In this document: positions 55,590 through 64,000 of the stretch, piece by piece
Position numbering within the stretch: position 1 is the stretch's first letter
How the letters are laid out: every line of letters starts with the position of its first letter
NCBI RefSeq assembly: GCF_019059575.1
Contig: NW_024881710.1
Coordinates: 307,001-371,000 of the forward strand
Length of the DNA stretch: 64,000 bases
Direction: 5' to 3'
DNA from: Amphibalanus amphitrite
Taxonomy: Eukaryota; Arthropoda; Thecostraca; Balanomorpha; Balanidae
Notes under the pieces: model-generated
The model's database searches: none
Told to the model about the DNA's origin: nothing
What the model saw: the letters and a program-made list of their open reading frames with translations, nothing else
Position numbers and translations under genes: made by a program

Positions 55590-58500
55590 CTTGTCCGGCG
55601 GCGGCCGCGACCCTGAAACAGGGCGGGAGGAGCAGCAAGTCGTGCCAGCCCAGCAGAGTGTCGTGTCAAATATCAGGAGTTTAATTTTCTGTTTTTAATG
55701 AGAGGAATAAAAATTAAGCATTTATTTTAATGGCACTGTCTTATGCTATCGAAATCGTACCCTAAAATGTCAGCAAAGGTGGGTTCAGCAAATCAGCAAA
55801 TGTAAAATAAGAGGAAGGAAAGAAAGGCTTACAACAAGTTCTTTGCCACTCTGCCTCCTGAGCCAGCATTTACCAACTAAGTTCAAGCTAAACAAACTGT
55901 CCATCAATCTGGCGTTCGAACTAGCCGTCCAACTGCAGTGTATGTAACTAAATCTCGCTAATTCACTTCATGAATACTGAACAGCTCAGTCGTTTGCTTT
56001 CACCTGCTCCGACGAGCTTCACGTTCTCGTCACGATCGTCTATGGGGTTGGCTAACCGCGACTTGGTTACCATTGACCGAGGGACAACTGTCTCATTTGC
56101 ATGCAAGAGTCGAACATCTACGCCAATGTGCTGTGTGCAGACATGTGCATGGATCCAAGTGATCTATGATCTTATCAGAACTCAGCTCAAGAACCGTGGG
56201 ATCTGATTCTAAAATCAATTTTCTAGGACTCGTGCACTGGTCTGGTTGTATGGATGATGATTTCGAAAGTTATACCGAAAGTTGCAGATTTTTGCTATGG
56301 ACAGGCGGGGAATGGGGATTACACTATAAACACCAACTGGACCGATAATTTTGCCGTGAATCTCGATATCTTTAGAGTGAGCATATCTTGGCCCTGCGCC
56401 TTTTATTAGGGACTGGCGTCTTTCAGTCAAAATCAATGGGTACCCACTGCCCAGTGCCAACTGCCCACTGCCCATGCCTGCTCACCTGTCAATTGAAATC
56501 CGGATGAATTTCTGAGACTGTCGCCAGTGTCTCAGAAAGTCGTGTGAAGTGAAGGGCGGGATCCTCAGTTTCAGAAATGCCGTAACACAATTGCGCCCTT
56601 CCTGCGCCCGCCACCCTCCGTTCGACTACTGAGGGCTATCCAGTGTCCACCCAGCCGCTCAAACGTCGTCCATAAATAATAGACACACAGGCATAAATAC
56701 GACGTGTGACTGTGACAGCGGACCACCCGTGCCGCCTCTGGTCGCCTTCTTCTGATGGGCCCGAGTGCGTGACGCAGAAGAGGCGATACTTCTTCGGGAG
56801 GCGCCGCATCGCACACCAATAAACACCCCGACACCATACGTGGACAAACACCACGCAGAGACACTGACAGCAGCTTTATCATTCCACTCTGTTAAAAAAC
56901 AACTCCATCTTAAGGTGGTCACGCTAGAAAAGCAGCTTTATCATTCCGTTGTTGAAAAATTAGTCTATCCAAGGATGGTAGACATGCCACATTTACATCA
57001 TTAGATATTAACTAATAGGCTCAATTTTACACTATTATCATCAAGAGCACGTAAAGATAACAATCTTTGACCCAAACTACTGTTATCGATTTCCCAAGCC
57101 AGCCCTAAAAGAGTTTTGTCCAGTGTTTGCGTAAGCAATGACAAAAAAAAATGGTACCGGTCTCTGAGCACGTGGGTTAAAGCGTCAATCCTTGTTGCGT
57201 GAGTGCTATGCCGACGTGAACTACGGCATGGTATTTGTGTGTATAGTATTTATTGTATAGTATTATATATACATATATAGTATATGTGTATAGTATTATT
57301 ATTGTGTATGGTATTTGTGTACATAAATATATACTCGAAGTATTGCCGCTGTGCAAAGTGCAACGTCCATCCTTAACTAATCGTTTCAGACAAGAACATT
57401 CCGAAAGACAAGTTACCCAGCACACATTTTTTTCGCACAGTATAATAAGCTAGCACCCAGATGTGGCGTCCTCTCATACTCGACGTGCGAGTCGGTTTAA
57501 TGGTTCGCAAATTTGCGGCGCGGCGCCGGAGCGGATGGGGCGACGCCACGTGTTTGCCAGATGGGCGTCGGCCTCCAGACGGCCCCCAGACGCCGCGGTG
57601 ACCAGGGGGGGGGGGGGTGCGGCGCTCCCCTTTCCCAAACGCCGCGCCCGAACGGCCCTGGCGGGCGAGACGCCGCCCGGCCAATCAGTCGCTGCACTGG
57701 CTCGTATTGACAAATTCACAAAGAAATGTCAAACTGCGAAACCAGCGTTTACAACAATCAATACGAACACTCTAAAATTTGTAGTTTTTCTCACCTTTTT
57801 GAAATTTAAGGTCCTTAGGCTATTTTTCGATTTGCAAGGAATTAGGTAAAGCATTGTGCAAAATATGTTTGACTTATGCGTGACATTCATTTCATTGCAA
57901 CTCACTCAATAAATGATTGGAACAGTTTTAGTTGTACGTTTAACGTTGCACATTATTGAAGTCATAGCATCTTTTTAGCGCATCCGATTAGAATTTTAAG
58001 ATGGGTATATTTCTGCTTTTACCCATGATGAACGCTTGCCGTCGGCGGTTTCGACCCTTTCTTTACAAGCGTGCGGCGGGGTGGGTCGCTCCTATGCAGT
58101 TCTCACCGAGCATAGCGAGTGTGACAGTCAAATTGAGACTTCCGTGAGTTAGACACAAATAGATCTGATGGATATCGGACCCGGTGAGAACGGCGGACGG
58201 CTGTTTCCCGGCCGTGTCGTGAGTACGACGGAAAAACACGGTCCGTCGGCTACATGGGACCGTCGATCCAGCCGATTTTCCCGTCAATTCTCCTCCAGAC
58301 GGTGCTGCCTCTGGCGGCGGAATGCTGAACCGTGTAGCGCCCAGGCACAAAGCCGCATTTCCGTTCAGGATACGGACAGGGCGAAAGGCATGCAGGATGG
58401 GTGAGCACCACCCCCAGTGTTATCCTCTTATACACAGCGACTGCGTGTGAGGAGGCTGAAGGGCGGTACGGCTGGAGAGACGCCCCAGGACGCTGACAGC

Positions 58501-59163
58501 TGACCGATGGTCGCTGCGAACAAAGGTCCCCGCGCGCACCCGGGACCCTCTGACGACACCCGCCGCGCAGCGACGGTGCAGCAGGCCCAGCGACAAAAAC
58601 AGCCCCTGAGCTGAATAGATAAGGCGACGCACACTCGGTGCGTTCCTTTTTACCGGCCGGCTCGGCTCCGCTCGACCGGAGGACGGGGTGAGGCGGGCAG
58701 AGACAGCGCACAGTGTCCCCGGGCTGCCCGGCGATAGGCGGCGGGGTCACGCAGGTCGCACACACTGTCCGGGCATAGCACGGCGGTCGCACGGGCGGAT
58801 GGCCGCTGTTGGAAAACGTGGAACTCAATGGTCAACTCATACGCTGAGCGTGTTCCGCGTAAAATGCTTCATTTCAAACAATGTTTGTTCTAACAAAGCA
58901 AATACCTATTCATAAACACACTGCGATGGCGGGCCGACAATGTGCAGGTGACTACAGAGTGATGTTCTACGCGGACACAAGCTATCAGTTGCGTGGAAAA
59001 GGTACTAGGCTGCTCCGCCACCTTGTGTAGGATGAGCGTGTAGATGAAAGTCTGTGTAGGATGAGCGTAACAGTACAGACAGTGGCACTCAGCATGTGTG
59101 ATGCGGCACAGTCTATCATGCCAGGCAATTGATCGCCTCGGAGAAATACAACATATAGCTAGG
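55590..59163. other. Upstream region of gene 3
   Basis: Contains the 5' UTR stub (55612-55590). A minus-strand donor GACAG|GTGAGC at 56486/56485 could end a first non-coding exon. GC-rich patches lie at 57500-57700 (with a G run at 57605-57617) and 58040-58830 and might be promoters. 57230-57330 is a TATAGTATT-rich simple repeat. A short near-duplicate, AAGCAGCTTTATCATTCC, occurs at about 56868 and 56930. Confidence 0.4.
56141..56230. mobile_element. Solo end of the CAGACATGTGC hAT family
   Basis: CAGACATGTGCATGGATCCA followed by GTGATCTATGATCT matches the left end of the element at 21724. No opposite end is nearby. Fragment of an old copy. Confidence 0.65.
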
Positions 59164-59165
59164 TA

Positions 59166-60675
59166 GGGGAGAGTGGGGCACATTCGTGCAAAAAATGGAT
59201 AAACCCATATATCTGTTCTTTGGTTAGTGCAATGGCAAAATTGTTGATTGTAGTATGGAAAGGAACTATTGCAGATAGTTTTCCTCTTTAAAAGTTATCC
59301 TCTAAAATTATTGCTTCCATTAGAAAAAATGACTTTTAATAACTCTGAACATTTGCACGAAACTGCCCCACCTATGGGGCACATTCGTTCAAGAGGTGGG
59401 GCACTTCCGTTCACCCTGCAAAGTTCGAGAAATTACCGGGCATTACCAGAAATTTACCAAAGGAAATTGGCAGGGGGTCATTTCACTTGATTCCTTTCGA
59501 CAAGAATGCATTGCACAACATATGTAGAAAGAATGGGCTGGCCAACAAGAATGTGCCAACTGCCGGCCTCCGTGACCTCGCCAAGTTCGCGTGAATTGCT
59601 CGTCACGACGTCGCAAGCAGTCGAGACTGAGTCAGGCGAACGTCATTAGAGAAACCTACTACAGATAAAGTCATAAATCGCAAAAACTAAAAAAAATATG
59701 CACGAATGTGCCCCCAGGCAGTGCGTACACGAACCTGCCCCACAACGTTATTAGCAGGGTTGTGCTTGACTCATGAGTCGAGTCAGAAATTTGACTCAAC
59801 TCTGACTCAAATGAGTCAGGTTTGAGTAGAGTCGGATAAAATGTTGAGCTGTTGAGTTGAGTCAGAGTTGAGTCAGACAAAAATATTAAGGTGTTGAGTT
59901 GAGTCAGAGTTGAGTCAGTAAAATAACTTTTGACATTGAGTTGAGTCAAAAACATATATGAACATGAGTCAGCTGACTCATCTTTTTAGAAACAATATAT
60001 ATAAGCTTTTCATTCTCCCCCGCTTAACAACTTAGGTCTGGCCCTGCTGCCAGATTTTTTTTTCACCGCCCCCCCCCCCGCTCAACAATTTTTTTCTGAG
60101 TCAATTTTGAGTCAACACACTTCACTCAACAAAAAATTTGAGTCAAGTTTGAGTCAACTCATATTTTCATCGAGCCGCTTGAGTCATGAGTCGAGTCAAG
60201 GGAAAAAATCAGCTCCTTGTTTGAGTCAGAGTTGAGTCAGGGCTTTCTGAAGTTGAATGATGAGTCGAGTCGGCTATTTTTTTTTTGAGTCGAGCATAAC
60301 CCTGGTTATTAGTAATATATTTCAAAATTTCTTTTTGAAAAAATGACACTTTTTCAACAAACAAGTTTGCAGCAGTTCCGGGAATAGAGTGAGCTTCTTC
60401 ACCCCCAATTTTGAAAAGCTGAACCACATTTCCGAGTCAGGATCACGAAAATGGATGATATGAGAAAAGTTTGGAAAGCTCACGAATGTTACAAATTTGC
60501 GTTTTTATCAAGCATGACAGCAGGTACAGTGTTGTCTTCTACGGTGAACGAAGGGCGGCAATGATAGACATTAGACATATTTCCATAATTTACCTTGAGC
60601 TCGTGCAGTCACTCGTGTTCCCATAAACTGCTGAAAACGAATGTGCCCCATGCACGAATGTGCCCCACTCTCCCC
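59166..60675. mobile_element. 1.5-kb TA-flanked element, GGGGAGAGTGGGGCA ends
   Basis: Ends GGGGAGAGTGGGGCACATTC and GAATGTGCCCCACTCTCCCC are perfect inverted repeats, bordered by TA (59164-59165 and 60676-60677). Internal GGGGCACATTCGT / ACGAATGTGCCCC motifs recur at 59378, 59400, 59700 and 60640. It contains a hAT element (59755-60304). Confidence 0.9.
59755..60304. mobile_element. 550-bp hAT element carrying TGAGTCA arrays
   Basis: Ends CAGGGTTGTGCTTGACTC and GAGTCGAGCATAACCCTG are inverted. Perfect 8-bp duplications GTTATTAG lie at 59747-59754 and 60305-60312. The interior is dominated by TGAGTCA, GAGTTGAGTCAGA and TTGACTCAA motifs. Non-autonomous. Confidence 0.93.
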
Positions 60676-60679
60676 TACA

Positions 60680-61556
60680 TACTTCTGAACGAACAAATTA
60701 GCTATATCGAGTACAACAGATCTCACCTGTAACCTGCCTAATCAACATACCGAACATAGCTGAACTAAATTTCGCTTTAGCTCGCTTGTAGTTGCCGCGC
60801 TTGTAAACTACCTTGTAACGTTTTGTGTTCAGCTATAAACAAAACGGACAGACCTGCCTCTGCCTGTTCAGATCATTACCATTGACAGTTCCGGAAAGGC
60901 TGGTATGGGCACTGCGTGTGGGGGCATGCACACGGGCCAGAAGATTACCTAAAAAAATCATGCACCCTGAAAAAAAAAATGTTGAAGAAAGATTGTTTCC
61001 TATCATGCATTCAGATTCAGCTGTATTAATTCAAAACAATTTGTGAAGTCAAAAAGCAATTATGCATCTGAGAAACCGCAAATTTCCTTTTCTACGCTTT
61101 GGGAGACGTTCCCCCCTTTACTCCACAGATCTTCCAGTGAAGTTTGCATCATGACAGGCTGCTCCCGCCCCCTTGGTCTGTTGCAAATGAACGGTCTGCT
61201 TTATGCACCACTTCTCTCTATCGCTGTGATGCTGAGGCAGCGGCGTTTCCAGAAGAGCAGTAATGTAATAGTCGTTGCATCAGTCTCGTCTCTCTCCGTT
61301 GGGACGCCCCACTCCCATACTGACGTGTGCCTGACTTTCCAGCAGCCACCGACATCCGACGAAGTAGCACGTCACCACGGCGCATCGCTGCATCGTAGGT
61401 AGATACTCATTTTACCATGGTCGTCAGGTACACTGCGCATATGACGAGGATGCACCAGCATGCGCAACGAGTCGGTCGTGCAGATTACAACCATGACCTG
61501 TTCCAGAGTTTACGTACTACGTCAGACGGGGTAGGTACGCGGGAAGAGGCGCCTCG
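60680..61556. other. Intergenic, no feature recognised
   Basis: About 0.9 kb of mixed composition. An open frame on the plus strand at 61043-61402 has no recognisable domain and no supporting signals. Confidence 0.5.
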
Positions 61557-61559
61557 TTA

Positions 61560-61742
61560 AGGCTGAAACAGACTCTTTCCGCATTCAGGAAATCGCATGC
61601 GAGAGCCTATTCAAATACATTATAATTCTTCTCGCATCAATCGCTTGCGGAGGTGCGTGCGATTGATGCGAGCGTGCTTCCATGGATTTGAATAGGCTCT
61701 CGCATGCGATTTCCTGACTGCGGAAAGAGTCTGTTTCAGGCT
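61560..61742. mobile_element. 183-bp foldback MITE
   Basis: Arms of about 58 bp (61560-61617 and 61685-61742) are inverted with few mismatches, starting AGGCTGAAACAGACTC and ending GAGTCTGTTTCAGGCT. The spacer contains a second inverted repeat, CTCGCATCAATCGC / GCGATTGATGCGAG. TTA on both sides (61557-61559 and 61743-61745) could be a 3-bp target duplication as in PIF/Harbinger elements. Confidence 0.85.
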
Positions 61743-61745
61743 TTA

Positions 61746-62038
61746 GTCCGCCAGTCGCCACTCAGGCTTCACCTACCGAGTGCCGACAGATATTGGATCT
61801 AAGCGATCGCTAGAGGATCTGCTAAGCTTTGTGTTGACAGTTGTGCCTGACTTGAGCATCCATTAATCACCTGTGGACACCTTTCGTACGATATTCTGAT
61901 AGTTCACGTGCGGGGTTTCGAAATGCCGCCTGAACTTTGAAATTCGGTCAGTAACATTCCAAAATCTTAGGGCGGACAGAGGGGGGGGGGGCAAACGGCT
62001 CGCGACGGATGACAGGGTCCGGGACCATTCTCCAGGGC
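61746..62038. other. Intergenic with a poly-G tract
   Basis: A G run at 61980-61991. No gene or repeat otherwise. Confidence 0.5.
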
Positions 62039-62306
62039 AACTGGTGGATCCAGGGGGGGGGGGGGCATTTGGGTCGCAACGCCCGAGATCGACGAGAATT
62101 TGCGTTTTTTTTCGAGAATTAAAGGAAAACCAAACAACTTTTATTAAGAAACGTTTGTTTTAAACAGCGGAGCAGTGCATAAGAAATCGAAATCCGATAA
62201 GGTTTTGAAAGTTCGGGAAACTTTTTTGGGGGTATGCCCCTCGCAATGTCAAAGGATCCGCTGGATCCACCAGTGTCCGGATCTGCCCGGACACTGGATC
62301 CGCCAG
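62039..62306. mobile_element. Degenerate MITE, CAGTGGCGGATCCAG family
   Basis: Left AACTGGTGGATCCAG followed by a G run. Two right-end-like sequences, CTGGATCCACCAGT (62261-62274) and CTGGATCCGCCAGT (62294-62307). Related to the hAT MITE at 39695. No clear target duplication. Confidence 0.55.
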
Positions 62307-62537
62307 TATCCGGAGCGCGAGTTAAAACTACATATGTGCATATCTAGTAGTAGCAGGTGGTGATCGCTGGGAGTACGCTATAGTATAGCTGGGGATGCCG
62401 GGACGCTAATTGACTAATGTCAGGTAATAACTCTAATTACGTTCAGGCGGGTGGCAGAGTGAATTGTAGGGGAGGAGGTGCCGCAGGTCTGCTGCCCCCG
62501 GGCAGAGAACCGGGTGCCGATTAGGGGTTCCGGACAA

Positions 62538-63165
62538 AAAGTCAAATGATAAAAGGTAAAAGGATGATTAGTCAACAGACATTACGTCAAAAGCAAGAAG
62601 TCAAAAATCTTAAAAGTCAACAGGTAAAAGGTCAACAAAGAGGAAAGTCAAAAGGCAAAAAGTCAAAAAGGATAAAACGTCAAAAGATAAAAAGTTAAAT
62701 TGCCAAAAAGTCAATGAATAAAAAGTCAACTAGCATAGAAGTCAAAAGACAAAAAGTCAAATGGACATAAGGTCAAAAGACGAAAAGTAAAAACGGCAAA
62801 AAGTCAAATTGCCAAAAAGTAAAAAGGACAAAAGTCGAAAGACAAAAAGTGAACAGGACATTAAGTCAAAATCCAAAAAACCAAAAGGACAGAAAGTCAA
62901 AAGGACAAAAAGTCAAAAAACAACAAGTCAACCGGGCATGAAGTCAAAATAAAAAGTCAAAAGGTCAAAAAGTCAAAAAGACATACAGTCAAAGTCCAAA
63001 AAGTCAAAAAGACAAAAAATCAAAGGGCCAAAAGTCAAAAGGACAAAAAGTGAAGAGGACAAAGGTCAAAAGACGAAAAGTCAACAGGACATAAAGTCAA
63101 ATTACGAAAAATCCAAAGGAAAAAAGCCAAAATCCAAAAACTTAAAAGGACAAGTCAAAGAGCCA
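62538..63165. repeat. Degenerate AAAAAGTCAAAAGGAC minisatellite
   Basis: About 630 bp of loose 16-20-bp units (AAAAAGTCAAAAGGACA). Purine-rich on the plus strand. Neither conserved spacers nor exact repeats, so not CRISPR-like. Confidence 0.9.
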
Positions 63166-63169
63166 AAGT

Positions 63170-63804
63170 CAATGACACCTGGATCATCAGTCATTAGGTA
63201 CATACATGACATAACATTTACAAACAGCTGTACACAATTAAGCAGGATGCTGCACAATATAACCTGCATCTTGCCTGCATCATTGGACATTGAAGCGAGA
63301 CTGCCTCCATTGCGCGACTGATGGGGATTCCCATGGCCCGCAACCGCGACTCAGCTGGTCACGCGGGCATGCTTGGCTGAAATCTGACACACATCCGTTG
63401 ACACTTACGTGCTAGGTGGGAGCTCGCTCGCATCGTAAGGTTGTCATGAGGCAGCGTTACATGATCCTTCGTGACAACTGGCTGTCCCAGGCGCAGTTTA
63501 CTGGAATTATTTCAACAAATATAGTAACCCGGAATGTTATCGATACGAAAGGTTCGCTTGTTCAAATTTCCTATATTGTGTAGGGAGACGTTTCTCACCA
63601 ATTGATTCCGTCACGGGTTCTATTAGCGATTTCACACTTTTATTATATGTAGTTCAAGCGTATTGTATGGTACAGTTGGTACAATAGTAAAGCGCGTCGT
63701 TTCTTTTAGATAGGTGGAAGTTGGAACGAGAGGCAATTGTGTGATTGTCGGATTGTCCTGCCTTGAAAGGAACGCTCATATCAGCATCAACAGACAACAA
63801 CCTG
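63170..63804. other. Intergenic, no feature recognised
   Basis: Mixed composition without repeats or conserved frames. Confidence 0.5.
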
Positions 63805-63808
63805 TTAA

Positions 63809-64000
63809 CCCTCGCCGGCACAGGCCATTTTGCGTCCTTCGACGGCAGAAAGGGGGGGGGGGGTTGGTACGACCCCCCTCGCATTTGGCCCCTGATCGAG
63901 CTAGAGCTTCGCGGAAAAAAAGGAGCGTGTTGCCCGTCACGAGAGGAAGCCGATGGTACCCAATTTTAAGGTCCTAGGTCATCGAGTGACCCTCCAGGTC
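63809..64000 (+). mobile_element. TTAA element of the CCC/AGGTCA family, cut by the window end
   Basis: TTAA at 63805-63808, then CCCTCGCCGGC, a G run, GTACGACCCCCCTCGC and AATTTTAAGGTCCTAGGTCA. It parallels 16086-16260 closely. The right end is outside the window. Confidence 0.87.

Overview
The window is animal nuclear DNA, most likely from an arthropod and probably a crustacean. The evidence is three intron-containing innexin (invertebrate gap-junction) genes with arthropod-type sequence, long introns, GT-AG splice sites, and a dense load of DNA transposons and microsatellites. I see no prokaryotic operons, rRNA, tRNA or CRISPR. The species is not identifiable by eye.

All three genes lie on the minus strand, head to tail. 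Gene 1 (8119-11912, four coding exons, 372 aa) is a classic Inx1/Ogre-like innexin. Gene 2 (20456-33826, three coding exons, 436 aa) and gene 3 (45717-55589, three coding exons, 397 aa) are sister paralogues of an Inx3/Inx7-like type. They share an exon/intron plan different from gene 1: a 124-nt first coding exon that breaks inside transmembrane segment 1, and a long last exon encoding everything after the start of the conserved YYQWV region. Every predicted junction joins in frame. Innexins assemble into hexameric or octameric channels in the plasma membrane; clustered paralogues are candidates for co-expression and mixed channels, which is inference here.

Most remaining sequence is transposable elements, many with readable ends: (i) TTAA-flanked elements starting AGG, in 0.5-0.7 kb and 1.05 kb families, resembling T2/Kolobok-type MITEs; (ii) TTAA-flanked elements starting CCC, with poly-G near the ends and AGGTCA arrays inside (piggyBac-like ends); (iii) hAT-type elements with 8-bp target duplications; (iv) TA-flanked elements starting GGGGAGAGTGGGG; (v) a GGGCCTCGTTTC family; (vi) a TACGTA-array element. 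Intron 2 of gene 2 is almost entirely a nest four levels deep, with intact target duplications at the three outer levels and an ORF-bearing element at the core. Intron 1 of gene 3 holds two near-identical 1.18-kb elements in opposite orientation. The 5' splice site of gene 3 exon 2 lies inside a minisatellite whose units each contain a donor-like sequence.

Layout: 1-6.7 kb, nested transposons; 6.7-12.3 kb, gene 1 and its GC-rich promoter; 12.3-20.3 kb, sparse intergenic DNA with a few elements; 20.4-35.5 kb, gene 2 and a candidate 5' exon/GC island; 35.5-45.6 kb, transposons, GA/CT tracts, a perfect palindrome and GC-rich patches; 45.7-55.6 kb, gene 3; 55.6-64 kb, upstream GC-rich patches and more nested elements.
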